From assembly GCA_945861125.1 (NCBI GenBank), contig CAMASZ010000036.1, positions 1-8,999 on the forward strand: a DNA stretch of 8,999 bases, given 5' to 3'. Within the stretch, counting starts at the first letter, position 1. Every line of letters starts with the position of its first letter. Origin of the DNA: Rickettsia typhi (GTDB lineage: Bacteria; Pseudomonadota; Alphaproteobacteria; Rickettsiales; UBA1997). Shown here in pieces: positions 1-7,084 of the stretch. Under the pieces are notes generated by a model that worked only from the letters and a program-made list of their open reading frames with translations, was not told where the DNA came from and searched no databases. The position numbers were made by a program, and so were the translations under genes.

Positions 1-20
1 TTATTTTCAAATTCTATCAT
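1..20 (-). CDS. Possible start of a further minus-strand gene, cut by the left edge
   Basis: An ATG at 20-18 on the minus strand opens a frame reading M-I-E-F-E-N before the window ends. It lies 10 bp past the stop of the TIGR02186 family gene and in the same direction, matching the tight spacing of the genes upstream. No Shine-Dalgarno sequence precedes it. Six codons cannot identify a product and the frame could close just outside the window, so this is only a pointer to where the next gene of the unit may start. Confidence 0.25.
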
Positions 21-30
21 ATTAAATTTT

Positions 31-819
31 CTATTTTCCAATAAGTTTTATAAATAAATAATTAATAATCCAACCAACCAACAATCCTAAAAAAACCGCC
101 CCTAAGCCATACAGAAAATCTTGGTCTTTAGCAAAATCAGAAATTTTAGCACTTATTCCAACCTGATTAACATATATTGGAATTGATTGGAAGGATAGTA
201 TATTATCATCTTTAATAAGATAAATCTCAATTAAATAAGTACCTCGAATTATATTTTTAGGAAAATCTAAAAAAACTTTAAACAAAGTTTCATCTAAAAA
301 ATTGATTTCATATGATTTATCTAAGTACAAATCTTTTTTCTCTAATTGATCAATCAACTGAAGCTTAAAATCATTTTTTGTTTTTTTAGATATTTTATCA
401 GAACTATTAAACTTTAAAAAGTTCTTACCTATTTCAAAATCGTATAAAAGATTATTTGATATGGTATTCGCGCTAGCAAATGTTGAAAATAAAGAATAAA
501 AGCTGTAGGTATCTTCAAATTTTACTCTTTCACCATTGTGCCAGATGCCAAACACTTTCTCTTTCTTAGTAATTAAAAATGATTTTTTTGGCCCACGTAC
601 AATAATGACAATATCCCCAGCATCTCTCTTAGCTCCAAACAATAAGATTTGAGAGCCCTTGAATTGGGTATCAATATTAATTTCGTTACTAGAAATTCCT
701 GATATTATTGGATTAGCATAGCAATTATTTTTGAGAACAAAAAACAGCAAACTAATTAATATCAATTTTTTAGAATTTATTAAAATCAAAGTATTTCTTA
801 ATAAAACTATTAATTTCAT
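31..819 (-). CDS. TIGR02186 family (Alph_Pro_TM-like) membrane-anchored protein, partner of the TauE/SafE permease
   Basis: This 262-residue protein resembles the alphaproteobacterial TIGR02186 / Alph_Pro_TM family, whose biochemical function is not established. What is seen: an N-terminal hydrophobic segment (about 19-29) ending in C-Y-A before Asn36, a plausible signal peptide; a beta-rich central part; and a C-terminal membrane helix at about 235-258 with a short basic tail. The most family-like stretches are FGAKRDAGDIVIIVRGP (61-77) and GIWHNGERVKF (91-101). The predicted topology is a periplasmic domain held by one C-terminal helix. The start overlaps the end of the permease gene by 4 bp (ATGA), implying translational coupling, and is one of the few here with a clear ribosome binding site. 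Pairing with a TauE/SafE permease is, as I recall, typical of this family, which suggests an accessory role in that transport. The family call comes from remembered sequence pattern, not a search. Confidence 0.8.
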   Translation of the reverse strand: MKLIVLLRNTLILINSKKLILISLLFFVLKNNCYANPIISGISSNEINIDTQFKGSQILLFGAKRDAGDIVIIVRGPKKSFLITKKEKVFGIWHNGERVKFEDTYSFYSLFSTFASANTISNNLLYDFEIGKNFLKFNSSDKISKKTKNDFKLQLIDQLEKKDLYLDKSYEINFLDETLFKVFLDFPKNIIRGTYLIEIYLIKDDNILSFQSIPIYVNQVGISAKISDFAKDQDFLYGLGAVFLGLLVGWIINYLFIKLIGK

Positions 820-1745
820 TTCAAAACCTCAACCTTATATAAATCTTGTGGTTCAGAAAATAAAGAAAACAACATTTTTGTACAAATTAAGATCAGTAGA
901 ATCGCTAAAAAAGATCTCATAACATCAGCATCCATTTTATAACCAACCCTTGTTCCAAACTGCGCACCAATTGCAGAACTAAAAATCATTAGAGATGATA
1001 GAATTATATCAACATTGTGATTAGTAATCGCTTGCAAAAGAGTTGCATTGCTTGCAATAAAAACAATTTGAAATAAAGAGGTTCCAACCACAAGTGATGA
1101 TGGCATTTTTAAAATATAAAGCATTGCCGGTATCATTAAAAAACCTCCACCAATACCAATTAATGAAACCAATATACCTATACCAATACTTATAGCAATT
1201 GGTACAAAAATACTTATGGTTATTTCTGATTTTGGAAAAAATGATTTACAAGGTAGCTTTTCAATCTTATTAATTAGCCACAATAACTTTGATTTTGATT
1301 TCTTACTCCAAGAAATATTATATTTTTTTTCTAAAACAGCTTTAAAACTATCTGATGCCATTGCAATTCCTATAGCACCAAGAAAAATAACATAAATTAG
1401 TGCTATTGATATATCAATTTGCCCAATATTTTCCAGCATTCTAAAAATTATAACCCCTAATAGCGATCCGATAAAACCGCCAAAAATTAGTAATCCACCA
1501 ATTCTTATATCAACCGCACCCTTTCTTAAATGAACCAGTAATCCAGATATTGAAGCTGAAATAATCTGATTAGTTGAGGTAGCTACCGCAACAGATGAAG
1601 GTATTCCAATAAATATCAAAAAAGGAGTTGCCAAAAAACCTCCACCAATTCCAAACATTCCCGCCAAAAAACCAGTTGCAAGACCAAGAAAAAGAATCAA
1701 AAAAATATTTACTGGCATTTCAGCAATTGGGAGATATATCTGCAT
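816..1745 (-). CDS. TauE/SafE family membrane permease (putative sulfite/organosulfur anion exporter)
   Basis: This 309-residue, very hydrophobic protein belongs to the TauE/SafE (DUF81) permease family. Members are implicated in moving sulfite, sulfoacetate or related small anions across the inner membrane; the substrate cannot be read from sequence. The internal duplication typical of the family is clear: GIGGGFLATP in the first half (32-41) and GIGGGFLMIP in the second (196-205), each at the start of a bundle of membrane helices. The two halves are joined by a lysine-rich loop at about 133-175, probably cytoplasmic. Its length is slightly above the usual 250-300. The start chosen is the ATG 2 bp after the ygfZ stop; Met10, just before the first helix, is an alternative. 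No Shine-Dalgarno sequence is visible, consistent with coupling to ygfZ. The 3' end overlaps the TIGR02186 gene by 4 bp. Confidence 0.88.
   Translation of the reverse strand: MQIYLPIAEMPVNIFLILFLGLATGFLAGMFGIGGGFLATPFLIFIGIPSSVAVATSTNQIISASISGLLVHLRKGAVDIRIGGLLIFGGFIGSLLGVIIFRMLENIGQIDISIALIYVIFLGAIGIAMASDSFKAVLEKKYNISWSKKSKSKLLWLINKIEKLPCKSFFPKSEITISIFVPIAISIGIGILVSLIGIGGGFLMIPAMLYILKMPSSLVVGTSLFQIVFIASNATLLQAITNHNVDIILSSLMIFSSAIGAQFGTRVGYKMDADVMRSFLAILLILICTKMLFSLFSEPQDLYKVEVLK
827..830 (-). promoter_or_regulatory. Ribosome binding site of the TIGR02186 family gene
   Basis: CCTC on the plus strand gives GAGG on the minus strand, 7 nt before the ATG at 819. It lies inside the last codons of the permease gene. 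It is the only well-spaced Shine-Dalgarno-like core I find before any gene in this window and supports the 819 start. Confidence 0.6.
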
Positions 1746-1747
1746 AT

Positions 1748-2623
1748 TTAGGTAATGTTTATCTTGTTGTCCAATATTTCTAAATTATTCTCCAATTCTT
1801 TCAAATTATAATCTTTACAATTTAATAAAGTTAAACCATGCAAACAATTATTCTTGATCAATGAAGATAAAATTAATCCAATTTTTTTTTCTTGATAAAT
1901 AATTTCATAACCCTTTAAACAAAAAATATTATTTATTACAAATTCTCTTGAATCAAAAATATAGTTTTTAGTTATTAAATATTCTTTTAGTTGCTGATTA
2001 ATATTTTCTATAAAAATTTGATGAACTTCTTTTCTAATCTCACCTCGATAATGCGTTCTAGCAACAACTTCTTGACCAACATAGCATCCTTTACCAAAAT
2101 CAATCGCATTCATATTGTTAAATCCATATTCTAAAATAAAAGATTTATCATAAAATAAATCATATTCTCCTTCAGCAATTTTATTATTATATCTTTCTAT
2201 GTGATAATTAGATTCATCTTCTAATTGATAATTCTCAATTTCGTCATTTGTAATATATGATCTGCTATATTTTGAATTAAATCTTGGATCGTTAAAATTT
2301 TTATAATCAAAATTTAGAATTACTGAAATTTCTTTATTAAGATTTATTGCAACATCAGATCTTAATTTATAAAAAAACAATTTCTTTAATAATTCATCGC
2401 TACGAAAGGATGAGCAATCTAAGAAAATTTTTTGATCATTTTCAAAAATAAAAAAGTCATATAAAAAACGCCCCTGCGGATTGAGCATAGCTGAGTAAAT
2501 AATGTTGCCATTTTTTATTTTATTAATATCGTTAGTTATAATACCTTGTAGAAAATTGAAACGATCAGATCCTGATATTTCAATAATCGAACGATTATTT
2601 AGTAAAATAATTTTTGACAACAT
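1748..2623 (-). CDS. ygfZ: YgfZ/GcvT-like folate-binding protein (Fe-S cluster maintenance)
   Basis: This 291-residue cytoplasmic protein is a YgfZ/IBA57-type relative of the glycine-cleavage T protein. In E. coli, YgfZ binds folate and supports activity of certain Fe-S enzymes, including the tRNA-modifying enzyme MiaB. The family signature K-G-C-Y-x-G-Q-E is intact at 178-185 (KGCYVGQE), with the conserved Cys at 180, and is followed by the expected basic stretch VVARTHYRGEIRKE (186-199). The N-terminus (SGSDRFNFLQGIITNDI, 17-33) is also typical of the GcvT fold. The region around 100-150 is rich in Asn, Tyr and Glu and looks divergent, as expected from strong AT bias. The start has no Shine-Dalgarno sequence but is the first ATG and fits family alignments. 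The gene lies 34 bp after tpiA and 2 bp before the permease gene. It is distinct from GcvT itself, which is about 360-370 residues and lacks this cysteine motif. Confidence 0.9.
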   Translation of the reverse strand: MLSKIILLNNRSIIEISGSDRFNFLQGIITNDINKIKNGNIIYSAMLNPQGRFLYDFFIFENDQKIFLDCSSFRSDELLKKLFFYKLRSDVAINLNKEISVILNFDYKNFNDPRFNSKYSRSYITNDEIENYQLEDESNYHIERYNNKIAEGEYDLFYDKSFILEYGFNNMNAIDFGKGCYVGQEVVARTHYRGEIRKEVHQIFIENINQQLKEYLITKNYIFDSREFVINNIFCLKGYEIIYQEKKIGLILSSLIKNNCLHGLTLLNCKDYNLKELENNLEILDNKINIT

Positions 2624-2657
2624 TATAACAAAATTTTGTGAAAAATTTTAAAAAACT

Positions 2658-3500
2658 TTAAGAAGATGCAATTTTTAAAAATTCAACAGCATCAAGACTT
2701 GATTTTCCTATTAATAGTCCGTTTATTTCTTCGATTGATAAAATTTCTGCAGAATTATCTGAACTTACCGATCCACCATAAAGAAAGAAGCATTTATCAA
2801 AATTATTCTTAAATTTTTCTTCTACCAGATTTTTGATAAAATTCAGCATTTCTTTTATTTCTTCTGAACTGGCTACTAATCCAGTTCCAATAGACCAAAC
2901 TGGCTCATAAGCAATTATTAATTTATTAAATTTAACATCTACTGGTATTGAAGATATTATTTGTTGTTTTACAAAATCAAGATGTTGTTTTTCTTGACGA
3001 ATTCTTTTTGTTTCACCAACACAAATTATTGGGGTTAAGTTATTTTTAATTGCGGATCTAATTTTCTTTGAAATTGTTCCACTTGTTTCAAGATAATTAA
3101 TTCTTCGCTCCGAATGACCGAGAATTACATATTCGCAACCAACAGTTTTTAACATATTAGCACTGATATCTCCAGTATATGAACCATAATCTTCATGATG
3201 ACAATCTTGAGCCCCTATTCTTATTGGCCTAGTTCCAAATACTATTTGAGAAACTTCTTCTGGAGTAAAATCTTTAGTATCACGATTATCTTTTTTTGCA
3301 ATATGATCTAAAAATTTAAAACCTTCTTCAGTAAGCTCGGAATCAACATAATCTATATAAACAGATGGAGGACAAAATACCAATTCATCATCTTTTAATT
3401 TTTCATAGTAAGTGTTATAATTCTGGTAGAATTGATCTAACCATTTATCTATGGAATCAAAATTTTGATTCATTTTCCAATTAGCAATAAACATTTTCAT
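2658..3500 (-). CDS. tpiA: Triosephosphate isomerase
   Basis: The enzyme interconverts dihydroxyacetone phosphate and glyceraldehyde 3-phosphate in cytoplasmic glycolysis/gluconeogenesis. All catalytic elements are present: Asn7 and Lys9 in NWKMN, His129 and Glu131 in GHSERR, the catalytic Glu199 in AYEPVW, flexible loop 6 at 200-207 (PVWSIGTG), and the phosphate-binding YGGSV at 241-245. The enzyme should therefore be active. At 280 residues it exceeds the usual 250 or so. The excess sits between strand 2 (VFCPPSVYID, 41-50) and strand 3 (IRIGAQDCHH, 93-102), a charged insertion at about 55-92. The ATG at 3500 fits the family N-terminus; an in-frame ATG two codons later is an alternative. 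Both lie within the 3' end of rnd, giving a 20-bp overlap in a different frame. No Shine-Dalgarno sequence is seen. Confidence 0.97.
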   Translation of the reverse strand: MKMFIANWKMNQNFDSIDKWLDQFYQNYNTYYEKLKDDELVFCPPSVYIDYVDSELTEEGFKFLDHIAKKDNRDTKDFTPEEVSQIVFGTRPIRIGAQDCHHEDYGSYTGDISANMLKTVGCEYVILGHSERRINYLETSGTISKKIRSAIKNNLTPIICVGETKRIRQEKQHLDFVKQQIISSIPVDVKFNKLIIAYEPVWSIGTGLVASSEEIKEMLNFIKNLVEEKFKNNFDKCFFLYGGSVSSDNSAEILSIEEINGLLIGKSSLDAVEFLKIASS

Positions 3501-4656
3501 AATTTTTTTTATTTATTATTTTTTCTAAATCGTTACCAAAAACTTGGTAACGCCAACCGCTTACTATTTTACCAAATAACTCTTTTTCACATATAATTTT
3601 TTTCAAGTCAAGATTTGATATTAAAAATTGTTCTTGAAAATTTTCTTGAAAAGAAATTTTATTAATAAATTTTTTTGCTTGCAAAAAAATATTTTTTTGC
3701 TCGCTAGACATTGATAAATCTACGTACTCGGTTTTGATAACTTCATGCGAGTTTATAATTTCTCTAATGTCATCAATATATTTAATATTATTCTTATTAA
3801 TAATATCGTTGGTAATTTCTTTATATTCAACAATAAATTCTATATGAATATCTTTTAGAAAGCGTTGACGGGGAACATTGATTCTTTTTGATATATTTTC
3901 ACGAAGCATTATTAGTTTTTTTGTTTGCGAAATCTGAATGTCATTTTTTTTAATAAATGAAAAATTACGAAATAAATTTTCAATTCCCTGATAAGAAAGC
4001 TTGCCAATAAATCTATTCATCTCTTCTTCATACCACGCAAGTCTTTTTGAATTAATAGTTTTTATGAAACTATTATAAATTTCTTCCAAATATATAACAT
4101 CACTGATTGCGTATTTAAGTTGACTATATGTAAGTGGCCTAATTCGCCACTCACTATTTTGTAAATCTTTGTCAATTCTAATGTTAAGTATTCTTTTAAC
4201 CAATTTGGAGTAACCAGCATTAAAGCCGAAACCACAAAAATTTGCCATTATTTGAGTATCAACAATATTCTGTGGAATTTTTTTTGAAAGGTAATAAAAA
4301 ATTTGCAAATCTTGAATTGCTGAATGAAAAATTTTCTTTATTTTAGGATTGTTAATGATATCAAAAATTGGCGAAATATCGATATCTTTCATACAATCGA
4401 TTATTACATTATTTTTCTTGCCTTGTAAATTTTTATAACGAATTTGAATAATTGATAAAATTGGATAATAGGTATTTTTTCTACAAAATTCAGTATCAAC
4501 TGTTATTAAACTAGATTGGCTAATCTCTTTGGCAATATCAAATAAACTATTCTGTGAATCTATATATCTAAAAGCTAGATCAGAATCAAATTTAGCTCTT
4601 ATTTTTTCCATAAAAAAATTCCATGGATTTTCATATAAAAATTTAGTTTTAATCAT
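3481..4656 (-). CDS. rnd: Ribonuclease D (DEDD-family 3'-5' exoribonuclease with HRDC domain)
   Basis: RNase D trims the 3' ends of tRNA precursors and other small structured RNAs. The N-terminal exonuclease domain carries the acidic metal-binding residues in order: Asp54 and Glu56 in VDTEF (Exo I), Asp116 in HSAIQDLQIF (Exo II), and Asp186 in YAISD (Exo III, Y-x-x-x-D). The family stretch NSEWRIRPL (167-175) precedes the last motif. A helical HRDC domain follows from about 205; LRENISKRINVPRQRFLKD at 251-269 is characteristic. The length of 391 is close to the E. coli enzyme (about 375). The ATG at 4656 is the longest start. Met16 (position 4611) would remove a stretch unlike typical RNase D, which usually has fewer residues before the DTE motif, so the true start may be internal. 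Neither has a well-placed Shine-Dalgarno sequence. The gene begins 18 bp after the 525-residue unknown gene and overlaps tpiA by 20 bp. Confidence 0.93.
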   Translation of the reverse strand: MIKTKFLYENPWNFFMEKIRAKFDSDLAFRYIDSQNSLFDIAKEISQSSLITVDTEFCRKNTYYPILSIIQIRYKNLQGKKNNVIIDCMKDIDISPIFDIINNPKIKKIFHSAIQDLQIFYYLSKKIPQNIVDTQIMANFCGFGFNAGYSKLVKRILNIRIDKDLQNSEWRIRPLTYSQLKYAISDVIYLEEIYNSFIKTINSKRLAWYEEEMNRFIGKLSYQGIENLFRNFSFIKKNDIQISQTKKLIMLRENISKRINVPRQRFLKDIHIEFIVEYKEITNDIINKNNIKYIDDIREIINSHEVIKTEYVDLSMSSEQKNIFLQAKKFINKISFQENFQEQFLISNLDLKKIICEKELFGKIVSGWRYQVFGNDLEKIINKKNYENVYC

Positions 4657-4674
4657 AATCTCGATTTAATATAA

Positions 4675-6252
4675 CTATCTAATATGACTTGATCCTACTA
4701 GAAAATTATTCATTGGTGATGGTGATGAATTTGGAATTGATTTTCTGTAAATTACTTCATATTTATTGTAATAATCGACAACCTTTTTCATCAAAAGGCC
4801 ATATTGTTCATTTAAATGATTCTCAATTGCTTCCTTTTTACCACCACACTGAGAAATTTCCTGATCACTAATTTCAAAATCTTTAATCATCATTTCTCTA
4901 GCCTTGTCACTAATTGATTGCTTTAATTCAGAAATTTTTTTTTGTTTTTCAGAAGTATCAGCAAGCGAAGATATTCTTGTAAATTCATCTTTTTTACTTT
5001 CATTAACAACTGAACCATCTTGATAAATTGACATCATTAAAAGTAGATCATCTTTTATCTTATCATCTTTTGATTTACTCAAATAATCAAAAACAAATTC
5101 TTTTCTTTTTTCAATATTAGCTTCTGAATCAAAATAAGTTTTTAATTTAGATTTAAAATCTTTATCAAAAGGAGAATCATCTAGCAACAAGGTTTCATTT
5201 TTAACAATAAAATCAGCCATGTCTAAATTTGTGGTTGTAGACTCTCTTTTTTTGATCATATCCTCTATAAAAGATTTGTTTAAAGGAGCTTTATCATCAC
5301 GAGAGTTCAAAGGATCGAATTTTAAACTTTGTAAAAAATCTCGATGCAAATCTTCTAATTTTTTATTTTTATCATTAAAAAATTTTTTTTCTTCTTCCAT
5401 TTGTGGAAATTGAACATTTCCAGCTCTATATAATAAATAAATACCTGCAATACCAATATATGCTAAGGGACTATGTAATAATGAATCTAAAGGCGGTAAA
5501 AAACCTTGAAATATTTCGGTATCGGTTATTGTATTTAATAGCTCATTAATATCACCAATAATTGGAATTTCAGATAATGATTCTGCAAATTTATCAAGCT
5601 CAATTGAATCAGCAAAATCTCCAATTCCTCCAAGATTATCATGAGTTATAACATCTCCTAAACCTTGTCCAAAAGATAATTTTTCATCAAACATTGGTGA
5701 TAAAATATCAGTTGAAAAATCTAGATAATCAAAAAAATCTATTACTCCAATCGCAGTAAGAGCCATCACAATACTCATCAAAAAGAATTTATTGTTTTTA
5801 TCTCCTTTTTGACAAAATTCTGTTGTTTTTTCTGCAATCTCTTGATGTTCTCTGCTAATTGTTTCATTAAATTTTTTTAATTTTTTTATCTCATCTTGTT
5901 CTACTGATTCAATTTTTTGATCAAGAAATTGAATATAATCTTGATAGATTTTTTGTTGATTAATATCTGATGATGATGCAAGTGATTTTTGAGCATGAGC
6001 TTTTAAATCTTGCAATAAAGTTTTTGAATTTACCTCACCGCAAGACATTCGATATGCTACACTCTCAGCAATTTTAGCTCTTGCTTTTATATATTCTTGA
6101 TATTGTGAATCTGATTGGAATTTTTTGCTTGTAAATATTCCTCTACCAACTTCTGCCGTTAAACCTAAGAGCAATCCTGCTAGTTGCTTAGCCGGACTTG
6201 ATAAAATTTTTTTACTATGATTTGCTTGATATAAATTTAAACTTTGTGACAT
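4675..6252 (-). CDS. Unrecognised 525-residue protein with two predicted membrane helices
   Basis: I do not recognise this protein. No signal peptide is visible. Residues 1-154 are polar and largely helical, with charged coiled-coil-like sequence at about 105-145. Two hydrophobic segments follow, at about 155-175 (start NKFFLMSIVMAL) and 262-277 (PLAYIGIAGIYLLY). They enclose a segment rich in Gly, Asp and acidic residues (176-261, including GQGLGD and GGIGDF). Residues 283-500 are again highly charged and helical, with many Lys, Asp, Glu and Ser, and the tail (505-525) is Ser/Pro/Asn-rich. The simplest topology puts both polar ends on one side and the loop on the other. Base and codon use match the neighbours, so there is no sign of recent transfer. 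The gene is first in the minus-strand unit, 18 bp before rnd, and its start has no Shine-Dalgarno sequence. A host-directed membrane effector or lineage-specific envelope protein is possible, but sequence alone does not decide. Confidence 0.8.
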   Translation of the reverse strand: MSQSLNLYQANHSKKILSSPAKQLAGLLLGLTAEVGRGIFTSKKFQSDSQYQEYIKARAKIAESVAYRMSCGEVNSKTLLQDLKAHAQKSLASSSDINQQKIYQDYIQFLDQKIESVEQDEIKKLKKFNETISREHQEIAEKTTEFCQKGDKNNKFFLMSIVMALTAIGVIDFFDYLDFSTDILSPMFDEKLSFGQGLGDVITHDNLGGIGDFADSIELDKFAESLSEIPIIGDINELLNTITDTEIFQGFLPPLDSLLHSPLAYIGIAGIYLLYRAGNVQFPQMEEEKKFFNDKNKKLEDLHRDFLQSLKFDPLNSRDDKAPLNKSFIEDMIKKRESTTTNLDMADFIVKNETLLLDDSPFDKDFKSKLKTYFDSEANIEKRKEFVFDYLSKSKDDKIKDDLLLMMSIYQDGSVVNESKKDEFTRISSLADTSEKQKKISELKQSISDKAREMMIKDFEISDQEISQCGGKKEAIENHLNEQYGLLMKKVVDYYNKYEVIYRKSIPNSSPSPMNNFLVGSSHIR

Positions 6253-6518
6253 AATTTTTAATAAAATTCTAAAATTTACTTATTGAAATAATAATCCTTT
6301 TAATTTTAAACTTAAGATCTAATTTCTAGTTTTACTTAGAATTTTTAGTCTTTAGTCAAAAAAATCCTAATAAAAAACTTTCAAGTTCTTTTAGAAATTG
6401 ATTTTATTGATTATAACTAATTTTACATTAATTTTTGCTTACGATTTTTACTAAAAAAACGAACAAAACTCTAAATTAATTCAATTATATAAATATTAAT
6501 TTATCAAAACATCTCTAT
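6253..6518. promoter_or_regulatory. Divergent intergenic region between the 525-residue gene and pal
   Basis: These 266 bp separate two genes transcribed away from each other, so promoters for both should lie here. The region is strongly AT-rich and has no long open frame, tRNA or strong hairpin. A TTGACT-like -35 reads leftward at 6359-6354 but has no good -10 at the proper spacing. Toward pal, TATAAA at 6488-6493, 25 nt before the ATG, could be a -10, but no -35 sits 16-18 bp upstream of it. In DNA this AT-rich such strings arise by chance. The promoter role is inferred from gene orientation, not from a clear motif. Confidence 0.5.
6344..6357. repeat. Tandem 7-bp direct repeat in the divergent intergenic region
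   Basis: TTTAGTC occurs twice in immediate succession (6344-6350 and 6351-6357), about 90 bp before the start of the 525-residue gene and 160 bp before pal. The second copy overlaps the TTGACT string that could be a leftward -35. It could be a regulator half-site pair or a chance duplication; two copies alone do not tell. Confidence 0.4.
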
Positions 6519-7046
6519 ATGATCAAAAGAAAAATTCTTATCATAACTCTTGCACTAATCTCTTCTTGTAAAACCAACTTAGAGAAAGCAACAAATCCTA
6601 AAGAAACTCAAATTATTCAAAACGAAATAAAGCCTACTCCTTATGAAGTTATACCAAATCAAGAGCAAGCTGATGCAATAAATAAGGCAACAGAACAAGA
6701 AATTGAAGAAATTGAAGTACAAGATAGAATTTACTTCGGATATAATTCATATGATCTCAACGCCGAAGCAAAAAAAATATTAGACACTCAAATTTTGTGG
6801 CTTAAGAGCGATGAATCAATAAAAATAATTCTCGAAGGTCATTGTGATGAAAGAGGAACCAGAGAATACAACATCGCTCTTGGTGAAAAAAGAGCCAATA
6901 GTGTTAAAAAATACTTAATAGAAAACGGAATTAATGAAGCAAGATTAAAAGTTGTTTCTTACGGCAAAGAGAGACCAGCATTCTTTGGAAGTAGTGAAGA
7001 AGTTTTAGCCAAAAACAGAAGAGCAGTTACTGTTACAATAGAATAA
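6519..7046 (+). CDS. pal: Peptidoglycan-associated lipoprotein Pal
   Basis: Pal is the outer-membrane lipoprotein of the Tol-Pal system. It binds peptidoglycan from the periplasm and takes part in outer-membrane constriction at division. The N-terminus is a short lipoprotein signal: basic K3-R4-K5, a hydrophobic run, then the lipobox I-S-S-C with the lipidated Cys at 17. A polar, Gln/Glu/Pro-rich linker follows (18-68). The OmpA-like domain runs from about 70 to 175. Its peptidoglycan-binding signature is intact: EGHCDERGTREYN at 106-118, including Asp110, then LGEKRA (121-126) with Arg125. The end, SYGKERPAF and KNRRAVTV, also matches Pal. Length 175 is normal. The ATG at 6519 puts the lipobox at the expected distance; no Shine-Dalgarno sequence precedes it. 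Neither tolB nor cpoB/ybgF adjoins it, unlike the usual arrangement. Confidence 0.96.
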   Translation: MIKRKILIITLALISSCKTNLEKATNPKETQIIQNEIKPTPYEVIPNQEQADAINKATEQEIEEIEVQDRIYFGYNSYDLNAEAKKILDTQILWLKSDESIKIILEGHCDERGTREYNIALGEKRANSVKKYLIENGINEARLKVVSYGKERPAFFGSSEEVLAKNRRAVTVTIE

Positions 7047-7084
7047 AAAAGCAAAAATTTATATTGTCTTTATAAAAATTATTA

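Noticed and set aside
731..922. Plus-strand open frame of 63 codons across the permease/TIGR02186 junction
   Set aside because: It is antisense to two well-supported overlapping genes, has low-complexity Ile/Lys/Asn-rich content, and no ribosome binding site.
2628..2639. Perfect 12-bp palindrome ACAAAATTTTGT between tpiA and ygfZ
   Set aside because: It has no spacer and is nearly all A/T, so it cannot form a useful hairpin and is expected by chance in DNA of this composition.
4689..4871. Plus-strand open frame of 60 codons
   Set aside because: It lies wholly antisense within the 525-residue gene and shows no protein-like features.
5219..5413. Plus-strand open frame of 64 codons
   Set aside because: It is antisense to the charged region of the 525-residue gene; its Ser/Phe/Leu-rich content is what the complement of Lys/Glu/Asp codons gives.
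6435..6454. TTGCTT and TACTAA as a pal promoter
   Set aside because: The two hexamers are only 8 bp apart, far from the 16-18 bp needed.
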